Source of the DNA: PMNU01 sp035479375
GTDB lineage: Bacteria; Patescibacteriota; Saccharimonadia; Saccharimonadales; UBA4665
Direction of reading: 5' to 3'
Assembly: GCA_035479375.1 (NCBI GenBank)
Contig: DATIIT010000014.1
Location: forward strand, 11,904 to 75,903
DNA: 64,000 nucleotides
Shown in pieces: positions 41,059 to 49,937 of this stretch. Within the stretch, counting starts at the first letter, position 1. Every line of letters begins with the position of its first letter. The position numbers and the translations under genes were made by a program. A model generated the notes under the pieces. The model was not told the origin of the DNA. It was given only the letters and a program-made list of their open reading frames with translations, and did not search any database.

Positions 41059-41513
41059 TAATCTTCCAGAGGCTTCTGACGCCAGGCATCCGGGCTGCCA
41101 AATTCGGTAGAGCCGCCATAACCTAGCCTCTGTTGCTGCTCAAAGGCGACATTAGTCCCCGAAGCGTGGCCGCTAGCCGGCGCAGACGACACCTCTTCTG
41201 GCAAAGTTATTGCCGGCGCGGCAGCTTGTTGCTGTGCCTGCCCACTATCACTACCCTGGAACGAGCCAGACAAACGTTCAGCCGCCTCATCAAACGACGC
41301 CACCGCGCCACCACTCCCAGCAACATACACTTCCGGACCGGCTAACCCGGCTGCGGCGGCCGCAGCCTCCCGCACCGGATCTACCGCCGGATCAACCGTG
41401 CTAGCAGCTGGAGATTCCACACCGTGGGGTTGCGGCGCCGCGGCGCCGGAAACTTCACCCTGGCCTCCGCCCGGCATGCCACCAGTTATAAATATCTCGT
41501 AATGTTCCGCCAT
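41058..41513 (-). CDS. Low-complexity Ala/Gly/Pro-rich protein
   Basis: A 151-residue hydrophilic, probably disordered protein without signal peptide or membrane helix (Gly-rich start MAEHYEIFITGGMPGGG, then Ala/Pro/Gln repeats). Residues 104-109 read LPEEVS within ITLPEEVSSAPASGHASG; the large membrane protein at 50878-52746 has LPEEVS at 15-20 followed by a similar Ala/His/Ser stretch, so the two may share a short linear motif. Position downstream of a canonical receiver gene. Confidence 0.55.
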   Translation of the reverse strand: MAEHYEIFITGGMPGGGQGEVSGAAAPQPHGVESPAASTVDPAVDPVREAAAAAAGLAGPEVYVAGSGGAVASFDEAAERLSGSFQGSDSGQAQQQAAAPAITLPEEVSSAPASGHASGTNVAFEQQQRLGYGGSTEFGSPDAWRQKPLED

Positions 41514-41544
41514 ATCTAGCCTACCGCCCTTGCCGCGTAAAAGC

Positions 41545-41961
41545 TTAATTGAGCTTCAGGTGCGCCTTAATCCGGTCAATAACATCGGTAATGACCACTT
41601 GTGACTTCACCAAATATTCGTCCACGCCCATGCTTTCGGCGCGCTTGCGGTCGCTTTCCTGGCTGAGCGCGGTCAGCATAATAATCTTCATGTTGGCTGT
41701 TTCCGGCGTGTTGCGCAAGATGTCCAGCACGTCAAAGCCGCTCACCTTAGGCATCATGACGTCGAGCAGTACAAGGTCGGGCTTAAAGCTAGTGGCCGCG
41801 GCCAGCGCTTCCTCGCCGTTAGAGACACGCTTAACGTCAAAGCCTTCGGCTTGCAGCCGTACTAGATATACGCCGGCCAGGGCGTCGTCGTCTTCAACAA
41901 ATAAAATACGCTTGGGGTGTTTTGGTGCGGATGGGGTGTCAGCGGTGCCGGTCGATTCCAT
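41545..41961 (-). CDS. Single-domain response regulator, CheY-like
   Basis: A 138-residue receiver domain with all catalytic residues: the acidic pair in LFVEDDDALAGVYLV, phospho-accepting Asp in LVLLDVMMPKVSGFDV, Thr in MLTALSQ and Lys in DEYLVKSQ. An N-terminal disordered stretch of about 18 residues precedes it. No DNA-binding domain, so output is protein-protein. No sensor kinase is nearby. AAGGA precedes the ATG. Confidence 0.9.
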   Translation of the reverse strand: MESTGTADTPSAPKHPKRILFVEDDDALAGVYLVRLQAEGFDVKRVSNGEEALAAATSFKPDLVLLDVMMPKVSGFDVLDILRNTPETANMKIIMLTALSQESDRKRAESMGVDEYLVKSQVVITDVIDRIKAHLKLN

Positions 41962-41979
41962 ATCCTTAACGCTACCGTA

Positions 41980-43590
41980 TTACGCTTGCTTTTGCAATAA
42001 ACTGGCGATAAAACCCTGAAACATGGGGTGCGCGCGGTTGGGGCGCGACTTAAACTCCGGGTGGAATTGGCTGGCCATAAAGAACGGGTGGTCTACGCCC
42101 TCGATCATCTCTACCAAGTGGCCGTCCGGGCTCAGGCCAACCGCCTTGATGCCCCAGCCTTCATATTGGTCGCGATAGTCGTTGTTGCATTCGCCGCGGT
42201 GGCGGTGGCGCTCGGTGATGTCGCTGGTGCCGTAGGCGGCCTCGGCTTTGCTACCTTTTTGGATGGCACATGGATAATTGCCCAGGCGCATGGTACCGCC
42301 GGTGAGCAGTTTGTCGTGTTGGTCGGACATTGTCACAATCACCACGTCTTTGGCCTTGGGGTTGAGTTCAAACGACGACGCGTCCGCGAGCCCGGCATTT
42401 CGCGCCGCGGCGATAACAGCCATTTGCAAGCCCAGGCACAGGCCCAGGTACGGCACCTTGTTTTTTAGGGCATGCTGCGCTGCCTTAATTTTGCCTTCCA
42501 GCCCGCGTGAGCCAAACCCGCCCGGCACCACAATGCCGTCCAGGCCTTGCAAGGCCGGCGCAATATCCGCGCCCTCGGCGTCGTACTCTTCTGCCGGGAT
42601 CCAGTGCAGCACCAGGTTGGTGTCGTTCCACCAAGCCGCGGCGCGCAGCGCCTCAAACACGCAGATATAGGCGTCAAAGTTGTCCATGTATTTGGCCACT
42701 ACCCCAACGTTCACCGTGCGGCCAAAGTCCTGCATGGAGCGGCCCACCATGTCGCGCCACGGCTTCAGCTCTGGCTTGGGCGTGTCCAGGTGCAGTTGCT
42801 TGCAGATGACGTCGGCCAGGCCGGTGTCCTCAAGCGTCAGCGGCACTTCATAAATGCTGGGCGCGTTGGGGAGCAGCGCAATAGCTTCCTCGGAAACACC
42901 GGTAAACAGGCTGAGTTTGCCCTTCACTTTGGGATTAGCTGGCTGCTCGCTGCGGCACACCAATACATCTGGCGCAATGCCCAGGCCCCGCAGCTCGCGC
43001 ACCGAGTTCTGCGCCGGCTTAGTCTTGGTCTCTTGGCTGGCCGCCAGGTACGGCAAGTACACCACATGCACATACAGGCAGTTTTCGCGGCCCACGCGGA
43101 TGCCCAGCTCGCGGATAGCTTCCAAAAAGCTCAGTGATTCAATGTCGCCCACCGTGCCGCCAATTTCCACAATGTGCACGTCAAAATCTTTGCCAGCATC
43201 CTTGATGAAGTCCTGGATGGCCAGCGTCAGGTGCGGGATAATTTGCACGTCCTCGCCGCCGTACTTGCCGTCGCGCTCGTCTTTGATGACTTTGAGGAAC
43301 ACGCGGCCGCTCATCAGGCTGCTGCTCTGAGTCAGCTCTTCGTCGATGAAGCGTTCGTAGTGGCCAAGGTCGAGGTCGGTCTCGGCGCCGTCTTTAGTTA
43401 CAAAACATTCGCCGTGCTCGCGCGGATTGAGCGTGCCGGCGTCCACGTTGAGGTACGGGTCGCACTTTTGGAGGTTTACATGCAGCCCACGGGCTTTTAA
43501 AAGGTTGGCAATAGAGGCGGCGGTGATGCCTTTCCCGAGCCCGGAAAGTACTCCACCAGTAACAAAAATATATTTCGTCGCCTTGGCCAC
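41980..43590 (-). CDS. pyrG: CTP synthase, GTG start
   Basis: Makes CTP from UTP, ATP and glutamine. The 536-residue enzyme has the synthetase domain (FVTGGVLSGLGKGITAASIA; DLDLGHYERF; EIGGTVGDIESLSFLEAIR) and a class I glutamine amidotransferase domain with the nucleophile Cys in YLGLCLGLQMAV and the HPEF histidine. The start is GTG at 43590 with AAAGGAG seven bases upstream. It is complete and of normal length, and stands alone between ctpA and the response regulator. Confidence 0.97.
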   Translation of the reverse strand: MAKATKYIFVTGGVLSGLGKGITAASIANLLKARGLHVNLQKCDPYLNVDAGTLNPREHGECFVTKDGAETDLDLGHYERFIDEELTQSSSLMSGRVFLKVIKDERDGKYGGEDVQIIPHLTLAIQDFIKDAGKDFDVHIVEIGGTVGDIESLSFLEAIRELGIRVGRENCLYVHVVYLPYLAASQETKTKPAQNSVRELRGLGIAPDVLVCRSEQPANPKVKGKLSLFTGVSEEAIALLPNAPSIYEVPLTLEDTGLADVICKQLHLDTPKPELKPWRDMVGRSMQDFGRTVNVGVVAKYMDNFDAYICVFEALRAAAWWNDTNLVLHWIPAEEYDAEGADIAPALQGLDGIVVPGGFGSRGLEGKIKAAQHALKNKVPYLGLCLGLQMAVIAAARNAGLADASSFELNPKAKDVVIVTMSDQHDKLLTGGTMRLGNYPCAIQKGSKAEAAYGTSDITERHRHRGECNNDYRDQYEGWGIKAVGLSPDGHLVEMIEGVDHPFFMASQFHPEFKSRPNRAHPMFQGFIASLLQKQA

Positions 43591-43675
43591 GCCTCGTCTC
43601 CTTTACTTTAGTAAATCCTACCGTATGTTACCGCTTGTGGCAAGTTTATTCTTGACTACACAAGCTTCGCCCCCG

Positions 43676-44908
43676 TTACTTATCTGTAATGAACTGCACG
43701 GCCGCATCTTTCTGCGGGTCGTTGCCCGCCTTCACGTCGTCTGCCGAAATAGCCACCACATTGTCGGGCGTAATGCCCTTTTTGTCGATGTTCTGCCCGT
43801 TGGGCCGATACCAGCGCGCAATCGTCACCTTCATTTCGGTGTTATTGGGCAGGCTGATCACCTGCTGCACACTGCCCTTGCCGTAACTCTTCACGCCAAA
43901 GAGCGTGGCCACGCCGTTGTCGTGCAGCGCGCCGGCCGTAATTTCCGAGGCGCTGGCGCTGCCTTCGTCAATCAGCACTGCCGTGGGGATGCCGTTTAGG
44001 ATGTCGTTGCCGGTAGACGTTTCCGTGGACACCACCTCGCCGCCGCGCTTCTCTTGCAAAATGGTCTTGCCGCCAGGTAGCCACAGGCTGGAAACGTTCA
44101 CTGCCGCGTCCAGCAGTCCGCCAGGGTTACCGCGCATGTCCAGCACCACGCCCTTCACGTTCTTGTCCTTAAAGTCCTGCGCCGCCTTTTCTGCCAGGCC
44201 TGAGGTGTCGGCCCCAAACTGGTTGATCTTTATGTAGCCAATGTTATTGTCCAATATCTTAGATGTCACGCTCGGCACCTTAATGTCGTCACGCGTAATC
44301 GTCAGCGTCAGCGTGTCGGTCTTGTTGCGGATAACTTTCAGCGTCACCTTCGTGCCTTTTTGGCCGCGGATCTTACTAACCGCTTCGTCAATCGACATGC
44401 CAGAGGTGGACCTGCCGTCAATCTCAGCAATAATGTCCTGCGCCTTCAGGCCGGCGTTGGCCGCGGGCGTGCCGTCAATCGGCGAAACCACCTGCAGGTT
44501 CCCTTGGGCATCCTGCCCCAGTTCCGCACCTATGCCGCTAAACGTGCCAGACAGCTGGTCGTTGAAGTCTTTCGTGCCGCCGGCGTTGAAGTACTCGGTG
44601 TACGGGTCGCCGGCGGCCTGCACCAGCCCGGCCTTCATGCCATCCAGCAGCTTGGTGGTGTCGAGCTTGCCATCATAGTTTGTGCGCAGCGAATTGTACA
44701 CCTGCGTCACCGTAGAATAATCCAGCGTTGCCGGCAAACTAGCGTTCTCGTTGCTCAGTTTAGAGAAAGAGACACGGCCGTCGCCCACTGCCACGCCCAA
44801 AGAAAAAATCCCCACCACCACGGCCACCGCAGCAACCGTTATACCACCATACTTCACCCAACGCATCGTTATAAAACGCCGCCAACCATGCTTTTCCTGC
44901 ACAGACAT
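43676..44908 (-). CDS. ctpA: C-terminal processing peptidase (S41, CtpA)
   Basis: Periplasmic/outer-face serine peptidase that trims the C-termini of envelope proteins, with PDZ domain (TFSGIGAELGQDAQGNLQV) and a Ser/Lys dyad: Ser in LIDEGSASASEITAGAL and Lys in GVKSYGKGSVQQV. The 410-residue protein has one N-terminal membrane anchor. The start at 44908 is chosen for the upstream GAGAGG and the own promoter TTGGAC-N18-TATACT. Downstream of the CHAP hydrolase and FtsEX genes, it may process the hydrolase or other septal proteins (inference). Confidence 0.9.
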   Translation of the reverse strand: MSVQEKHGWRRFITMRWVKYGGITVAAVAVVVGIFSLGVAVGDGRVSFSKLSNENASLPATLDYSTVTQVYNSLRTNYDGKLDTTKLLDGMKAGLVQAAGDPYTEYFNAGGTKDFNDQLSGTFSGIGAELGQDAQGNLQVVSPIDGTPAANAGLKAQDIIAEIDGRSTSGMSIDEAVSKIRGQKGTKVTLKVIRNKTDTLTLTITRDDIKVPSVTSKILDNNIGYIKINQFGADTSGLAEKAAQDFKDKNVKGVVLDMRGNPGGLLDAAVNVSSLWLPGGKTILQEKRGGEVVSTETSTGNDILNGIPTAVLIDEGSASASEITAGALHDNGVATLFGVKSYGKGSVQQVISLPNNTEMKVTIARWYRPNGQNIDKKGITPDNVVAISADDVKAGNDPQKDAAVQFITDK

Positions 44909-44931
44909 CCTCTCTTTTCGGTTATGTATAC

Positions 44932-44961
44932 AGTATAAAGACAAGCTGGGCATTAGTCCAA
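44932..44961 (-). promoter_or_regulatory. ctpA promoter
   Basis: Minus-strand TTGGAC (44956-44961), 18-base spacer and TATACT (44932-44937), about 23 bases before the ctpA ATG. Confidence 0.55.
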
Positions 44962-45006
44962 GAAATCGACGCGTTGCATACACCTACTACACCACAGACG
45001 TCGGTA

Positions 45007-45107
45007 GGCGAAATAAAAAAGCAGGCGTAGGCGCCTCGGAAGCTCCAAATGTGCTATTCAAACACGTTTGGAGACCCGCACGTGCCGAGACTGCTTTTTA
45101 TTTCGCC
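45007..45107. other. 101-base compound stem-loop
   Basis: The outer arms GGCGAAATAAAAAAGCAG (45007-45024) and its near-perfect complement (45091-45107) close a structure with an inner CTCGG/CCGAG pair and an 11-base inner stem CTCCAAATGTG/CACGTTTGGAG that is fully paired (one U-G) only in plus-strand RNA. The A6/T5 runs in the outer stem would also serve as a terminator for the minus-strand PcsB-like gene ending 12 bases away. Function is unknown: a terminator with an added stem, or an RNA on the plus strand. Confidence 0.5.
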
Positions 45108-45118
45108 ATTGTCACAGG

Positions 45119-46276
45119 CTAGAAGTGCAAGAACACGAGCCCAGTCGTATACCGCCAGCCTTCGCTATACTGTCCGGTAAGCTGCTGGTTGTACTGCTGC
45201 ACGTAAATCTGCGTCTTGTCAGGGCTGACAGCCTGCACCCACATGGCGTGGCCGTAGGCGCCGGCGTTACTAATAGCCACCGAGCCGGCCGTTGGGTTGC
45301 TGTCCACCGGTATGCCCACGGCGCGGGCATTGTCGTCCCACTGGTTGGCATTGCCGATGCCACCCCAGTACGGCATGTCGCGGTCGGTCTTGCCGCCCAG
45401 GTACGCCTGGTGGACCTTAAACGCCGTAAACGACACGCACTCGCGGTTATACATCCCCCAGGGGTCAATCAAGCTATCTTGTGGTGCGTTATTCCAACTG
45501 TCCGGGTAGCCGCCGTGGTCTGGGCTGGTGGTAAACGTACCAATGTTGTACCGTGCGTTCAGGATGGCCTGTTGTTTGCGCAGGTCACCAATCTTGGATT
45601 GGTTCGAGGCAATTTGCTGGTTAAAGCTCGCCTGGTCCTGCTGGTTCTTAGACAACAGTGCCGATTGCGTCCCCCGCGCGTCCGCCAGCTGCCCTTGTTG
45701 CCCCTGCTGGTCTTGCAGCAGCCCGTCCACCGCCTCCTTTTGCCGCTTCAGCTGCGACTGTAGGTCATTAATCTTCTGCAGCGTGTCCTGGATCTTGTTC
45801 TGCACATTGGTGCGGTACTGCTCTTTGTCTACAAAATCGCTCAGGTTGCCGCTGCTGGCCAGCATCTCCAGGGTTGTAGGCTGCCCATCTACGTACATGG
45901 CCTTAATGTCGCTGCCCAAGACCGCCTTTTGCTCGTTGAGCTTGGCTTGGTTGTCGGTAATCTGCTGCTGCAGCGCCGCTTGCTGCGCCAAATTGGCGTT
46001 AATCTTGCTTTGCAGGTCGTTAATCTGCGCCTGCAGTTTATTAATGGCGTCCTGGTAGCTGCTGGCCTGGTTCAAGAGGTCGTTCAGCGAGTTTTTGGCG
46101 CCCGCATTCTGCTGCTGCAGCTGGGCAATTTGCTCGTCAAATTGGTCGGCCCGCACGCGCGGCACAGCCACCAGCCCGGCCAGCACCACCACGCCAACCA
46201 CCATACAATGTACTAGTGCGGCGCGGCGCGAAAATCCATGGAAACCAGTTTTTATAGATTGTTTTTTGTGTTTCAT
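45119..46276 (-). CDS. PcsB-like peptidoglycan hydrolase (coiled coil plus CHAP)
   Basis: A 385-residue secreted protein: N-terminal signal/anchor helix (about 22-42), a long coiled coil (about 43-230) rich in Gln, Leu and Asn, then a CHAP domain with the nucleophile Cys in NRECVSFTAFKV and the histidine in YGHAMWVQAV. This is the PcsB plan, and the FtsX and FtsE genes lie directly upstream, so it is predicted to be the FtsEX-activated cell-separation hydrolase. Its own promoter (TTGACC-N16-TATGAT) is strong. The start 46276 fits a short leader. Confidence 0.85.
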   Translation of the reverse strand: MKHKKQSIKTGFHGFSRRAALVHCMVVGVVVLAGLVAVPRVRADQFDEQIAQLQQQNAGAKNSLNDLLNQASSYQDAINKLQAQINDLQSKINANLAQQAALQQQITDNQAKLNEQKAVLGSDIKAMYVDGQPTTLEMLASSGNLSDFVDKEQYRTNVQNKIQDTLQKINDLQSQLKRQKEAVDGLLQDQQGQQGQLADARGTQSALLSKNQQDQASFNQQIASNQSKIGDLRKQQAILNARYNIGTFTTSPDHGGYPDSWNNAPQDSLIDPWGMYNRECVSFTAFKVHQAYLGGKTDRDMPYWGGIGNANQWDDNARAVGIPVDSNPTAGSVAISNAGAYGHAMWVQAVSPDKTQIYVQQYNQQLTGQYSEGWRYTTGLVFLHF

Positions 46277-46301
46277 ATGGTGTAAAACCATCCGTATTTT
46301 C

Positions 46302-46329
46302 ATCATACCACGCTCCCCCGTGCGGTCAA
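46302..46329 (-). promoter_or_regulatory. Promoter of the PcsB-like gene
   Basis: TTGACC (46324-46329), 16-base spacer, TATGAT (46302-46307); extended by TGG before the -10. The hydrolase can be transcribed apart from ftsEX. Confidence 0.6.
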
Positions 46330-46362
46330 GTTGCCCTCTGCTGCCGGTGTTTGGTGTATGTA

Positions 46363-47304
46363 CTACTTGATCGTTTTAAATTTGAGGTACCGCCGGGTCG
46401 CTACAGTAGATGATGCGGCTCCAATAAGTATACCAAGTGCCAGCTGCAACGCCAAAAGCTGCAAAAAGTGTGCGTGGAAATAGGTTGCCGCGTAGTTAAT
46501 GTCCAGCAAACCAAGGCTCGTGGCCTGCAGTGCCGAGGCGCTCGCCACAAACAGCGAATGGATCAACAACACCGACACCAGCGCCGAAATCACCCCATAC
46601 GTAACCGCCTCCACCACAAACGGCCCGCGGATATACGAGGTGCTGGCACCCAGCAGCCGCATAATCGTCAGCTCGTCGCGCCGGTTAAAAATGGCCATCT
46701 GGATCGTGTTGAAAATAATCAGTACCGAGATCACCGCAAACACCACCACCGCAATAATGCCAGCGCGCTTCATGAGGTTAGTGGCGTGCGCAATTTTATC
46801 TATTGCCGCCTTGCGGTCGCCGTTGTACGAAATCTGGTCAATAAGCGGGCCGAAGCGCTTCTGCTCCAGCGCCGTCTGGATGTCCGGGATCTTGTTGAGG
46901 TCGCGCGGCTTCACCCGGATCGTCGCCGGGATCGGGTTGTCCGTGGCGCTCAGGGCGCTCAGCAGCTTGGTGTCGCCCGCGTTCTCCTGCTTGTAGACCT
47001 CCAGCGCCTTATCTTTGTTGAGGTACGTCACCCCAGACACATTAGGCAGCGCACGCAAGTCACTCAGTAGCAGCTGCACCTGCTCGGGTGGCGCCGAGTC
47101 CTTCAAATACACCGACACGTCAATCTTGGCCGTAATCTGCGCAATTGTATTGGCAAACGTGGCGTTGGTGACCACCGAAAACAGCACAATCGTCAGCGTA
47201 ATAATCATCACCGCCATGGCCGCAATGCTCAGCCAAGCGTTGCGCACAAAGTTCGTAATGCCCGTGCGGATAATGCGGGCAAAGGTGATCAGCTTGCGGT
47301 TCAT
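46363..47304 (-). CDS. ftsX: FtsX, ABC transporter-like permease of the division machinery
   Basis: A 313-residue protein with four membrane helices and a large first extracytoplasmic loop, the FtsX layout. With FtsE it forms an ATP-driven mechanotransmitter that activates septal hydrolases. The outer loop (about 45-170) includes VSVYLKDSAPPEQVQLL. Overlaps ftsE by four bases (ATGA). The PcsB-like hydrolase follows 59 bases after its stop. Confidence 0.9.
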   Translation of the reverse strand: MNRKLITFARIIRTGITNFVRNAWLSIAAMAVMIITLTIVLFSVVTNATFANTIAQITAKIDVSVYLKDSAPPEQVQLLLSDLRALPNVSGVTYLNKDKALEVYKQENAGDTKLLSALSATDNPIPATIRVKPRDLNKIPDIQTALEQKRFGPLIDQISYNGDRKAAIDKIAHATNLMKRAGIIAVVVFAVISVLIIFNTIQMAIFNRRDELTIMRLLGASTSYIRGPFVVEAVTYGVISALVSVLLIHSLFVASASALQATSLGLLDINYAATYFHAHFLQLLALQLALGILIGAASSTVATRRYLKFKTIK

Positions 47305-47984
47305 ATCTTGTACTGCGCCCCGGCAAGGTCGCTGGCGATCTGGCCATGCTGGATCGTCACCACCCGCCGCTTCAATTTATTAACAATGTCCTGGTTGTGC
47401 GTGGTCAGCAGCACCGTCGTCCCGTAGTGGTTAATCTTTTCCAGAACCTTGATGACGTCCCAGGCGTGCTTCGGGTCAAGGTTGCCGGTGGGTTCGTCGG
47501 CAATCAAAATCTTGGGCTGGCGCACAATGGCGCGGGCAATGGCCACACGCTGCCGCTCGCCGCCAGACAGCTCCGCCGGCATGCGCTTTTCTTTGCCGCG
47601 CAGGTTTACAATCTCTAGAACCTTGGGCACCGTGGCCTTAATTTCGTGGTTTGTGGCGCCCACAATTTCCAGGGCAAAGGCAATATTTTCAAACACTGTG
47701 CGGTTGGGCAGCAGCTTGAAATCCTGGAATACCACGCCGATCTTGCGCCGCAGCAGCGGGATCTCACGGTCTTTCAGCTTGTCGTAATCAATGCCGCCCA
47801 CAATAATCTTGCCGCTCGAGGGCTTCTCCTCGCGTGTCAAAAGCCGCAATAGCGTGGTCTTCCCCGCCCCAGACTGCCCCACCACAATCACAAACTCCTT
47901 CGGCTCAACGTGCAGGCTAATCCGGTCTAATGCCGGCGTCGCCACCTTCCCATAGGTCTTCGTTACCCTGTCTAACAGAATCAT
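47301..47984 (-). CDS. ftsE: FtsE, ATPase of the FtsEX division complex
   Basis: A 227-residue ABC ATPase: Walker A GQSGAGKTTLLRLL, signature LSGGERQRVAIARAIV, Walker B ILIADEPTGNLD and the switch histidine LTTHNQDI. FtsE sequences are distinguished from LolD/other ABC proteins mainly by context, and here ftsX follows directly. A -10 (minus strand TATTAT, 47992-47997, with TGC extension) is seven bases before the ATG, predicting a leaderless operon mRNA. Confidence 0.93.
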   Translation of the reverse strand: MILLDRVTKTYGKVATPALDRISLHVEPKEFVIVVGQSGAGKTTLLRLLTREEKPSSGKIIVGGIDYDKLKDREIPLLRRKIGVVFQDFKLLPNRTVFENIAFALEIVGATNHEIKATVPKVLEIVNLRGKEKRMPAELSGGERQRVAIARAIVRQPKILIADEPTGNLDPKHAWDVIKVLEKINHYGTTVLLTTHNQDIVNKLKRRVVTIQHGQIASDLAGAQYKI

Positions 47985-47991
47985 TAGGACT

Positions 47992-48000
47992 ATAATAGCA
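47992..48000 (-). promoter_or_regulatory. ftsE extended -10 (leaderless)
   Basis: Minus-strand TGC-TATTAT seven bases before the ftsE ATG. Confidence 0.5.
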
Positions 48001-48007
48001 ATTTTAC

Positions 48008-48031
48008 GCTGCGCTGCCCACCCCGCGCAGC
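48008..48031. terminator. GC-rich hairpin without T-run between ftsE and the next gene
   Basis: Perfect 7-base inverted repeat GCTGCGC/GCGCAGC around a 10-base loop, 19 bases after the unknown gene's stop and 24 bases before ftsE. It is followed by GTAAAATT rather than a T-run, so termination is uncertain. Confidence 0.35.
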
Positions 48032-48049
48032 ACGGTTATCCAGCCCGCC

Positions 48050-48712
48050 TTACGGGTGGGGTGGTGGCAGGTAAAACGCCGCGCCTGGGACAAGCATTGA
48101 ATCATAGTGGGGGCCTACTACGGGAGGGCTCCCAATAGGGAACCCGGGCGCCGTTTCAACGTGGCGGTAAACCGTCTGTTGGCCACCATGCTGAAGATCG
48201 CGGTGGGTTTGGGCAATGACCAACAGATCGCCAGGAGCCGCCACCCGCTGCGCCCTCTCCAACAACCTCATGCCGTCATACGCTGCGCCGGACGCGTTAC
48301 GGCTGTTGAGCTCCATAGTCTGCCCCACCCCTGCCGTGACAGGGAAATTCGGAAATATACCGGGAGCCATCGTTAGGTGGTCAGGATTTGTGAATTCCCC
48401 ATTAATTGCCGCACCAAGCCCGAGCGTAAGATCCTCCCTAATGAATGCGCTATTCCCAACGGTTACGGCCGTGGACAGGCCTATCCTGGCCGCAGCCATG
48501 CACAATGACCCAATAGATACCGCGGTATGCAAAATGGCCTCACGCGGCACGCCGTAGTTTCTGGCAGTATTATTTAACCATTGCATTGACGCCTCTGATA
48601 CGAGCAGATTTACCGATGTAAGGCCGGGCGTGTTGAACCAGCGGTTGTAGATGCCGTCCACGAACGCTTTGTCGAAGCGGGTATTGAGTGGTTTAAGTAT
48701 AGGTGCCGGCAT
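48050..48712 (-). CDS. Unknown 220-residue protein
   Basis: No family recognised. The sequence has no signal peptide but several moderately hydrophobic segments (SLCMAAARIGLSTAVTVG, LTLGLGAAINGEFT) that could be buried helices. A -10 with TGG extension lies 18 bases before the ATG, and GAGGAT precedes it. It is separated from ftsE by a hairpin. Confidence 0.55.
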   Translation of the reverse strand: MPAPILKPLNTRFDKAFVDGIYNRWFNTPGLTSVNLLVSEASMQWLNNTARNYGVPREAILHTAVSIGSLCMAAARIGLSTAVTVGNSAFIREDLTLGLGAAINGEFTNPDHLTMAPGIFPNFPVTAGVGQTMELNSRNASGAAYDGMRLLERAQRVAAPGDLLVIAQTHRDLQHGGQQTVYRHVETAPGFPIGSPPVVGPHYDSMLVPGAAFYLPPPHP

Positions 48713-48771
48713 TGCAATAATCCTCTACTGCTTACTATACCACATATAAGATTATTTGTACAGAATAGTAG

Positions 48772-49863
48772 CTAGTCCGTGCTGGCACCGAGCGTGTGCT
48801 CAAGATACGCGTCAATAAGCCCGTCCAGCCCGCCGTCCAGCACGGTGTCGGGGTCGCTTGTCTCGTAGCCGCTGCGCAAATCCTTGACCTGCTTGTACGG
48901 GTGCAGCACATAATTGCGGATCTGGCTGCCAAACTCGTTGGCGCTGCTCGGCCCCTTCAACTCGCTGATTTTATCCTTGTGCTGCTCCATTTGCAGCTGG
49001 ATGAGCCGCGAGCGCAAAATCGTCATCGCCGTGTCTTTATTTTGCAGCTGCGAGCGCTCATTTTGGATCGCCACGCTGACCCCTGTTGGCAAGTGGGTGA
49101 CGCGCACCGCACTATCCGTGGTGTTCACCGATTGCCCACCGTGCCCGCCGCTGCGGTACACGTCCACGCGCAAGTCTTTGTCGTCAATCTTCAGCTCCTC
49201 TGGCCGGTCAATTTTGGGCAGTACGTCTACCTTGGCAAAGCTCGTTTCCCGCGAGGCGGCCGAGTTAAAGGGGCTGAGCCGCACCAGCCGGTGCACGCCA
49301 TGCTCCCCGCGCAACTTGCCGTAGGCGAACGGCCCAGAGACCTCCAAAGTTACGCTTTTAATGCCCGCTTCGTCGCCCGGCGACTCGTCTACTGTAGCCA
49401 CTTCCTTATGCGTTTCCGCCCAACGCACATACATGCGTTGCAGCATGCCCGCCCAGTCTTGGGCGTCGGTGCCGCCGGCGCCGGCATAAATGCTCACAAT
49501 GGCGTCGTGGTCGTCGTACGGCCCGGCAAACTTCAGGTCGTCTTTCAGGGAGGCGAAGCGCACAAACAGCCCGTCTAGCTGCTCGCTTAAATCGCCGCGC
49601 AGCAGCGGGTCGCCCATGTCGAGCAGCTCAATCAGCTCCGCGATATCTTGCCGCAGTGCCACCCAGGGCTGCACCCGCCGTTCCAATTTGGCCTGCTGCT
49701 TTACCGTCGATTGCGCCGCCTGTGTGTCTTTCCAAAAATCCGGATGCACCGCCTGTGCTTCCAGCTTTGCTTTGTGGGCTACCAAACGGTCCACGCCCAC
49801 ACGCTGGGCTGCCGCCTCTACCTCAGTCTGCAAGTCTAAGGCTTGCTCTCGAATATCATCCAT
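48772..49863 (-). CDS. prfB: Peptide chain release factor 2
   Basis: Recognises UGA and UAA stop codons; GGHGGQSVNTTDSAVRVTHL contains the catalytic GGQ, and RLSPFNS holds the SPF-type stop-recognition motif. From the ATG at 49863 the 363-residue protein is complete in one frame, without the programmed +1 frameshift typical of prfB in other bacteria. The start at 49863 (MDDIREQ) is preferred because a perfect TATAAT ends seven bases before it and covers the upstream ATG. A normal prfB shows UGA works as a stop here, arguing against the Gracilibacteria/SR1 code. Confidence 0.93.
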   Translation of the reverse strand: MDDIREQALDLQTEVEAAAQRVGVDRLVAHKAKLEAQAVHPDFWKDTQAAQSTVKQQAKLERRVQPWVALRQDIAELIELLDMGDPLLRGDLSEQLDGLFVRFASLKDDLKFAGPYDDHDAIVSIYAGAGGTDAQDWAGMLQRMYVRWAETHKEVATVDESPGDEAGIKSVTLEVSGPFAYGKLRGEHGVHRLVRLSPFNSAASRETSFAKVDVLPKIDRPEELKIDDKDLRVDVYRSGGHGGQSVNTTDSAVRVTHLPTGVSVAIQNERSQLQNKDTAMTILRSRLIQLQMEQHKDKISELKGPSSANEFGSQIRNYVLHPYKQVKDLRSGYETSDPDTVLDGGLDGLIDAYLEHTLGASTD

Positions 49864-49870
49864 TACGCCC

Positions 49871-49876
49871 ATTATA
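49871..49876 (-). promoter_or_regulatory. prfB -10 (leaderless)
   Basis: Perfect minus-strand TATAAT, seven bases before the chosen ATG at 49863. Confidence 0.55.
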
Positions 49877-49937
49877 GCGTACCGCCGCGCCCGCGGCTGC
49901 GTATCTATGCTTTACAATAAAAATATCCATTACGCTA

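Noticed and set aside
45007..45107. SRP (4.5S) RNA
   Set aside because: The conserved apical GGAAGCAG-type motif of SRP RNA is missing.
49863..49872. Upstream prfB start and programmed frameshift
   Set aside because: The upstream ATG lies inside a perfect -10 hexamer, and the gene reads in one frame from the second ATG without a frameshift site.
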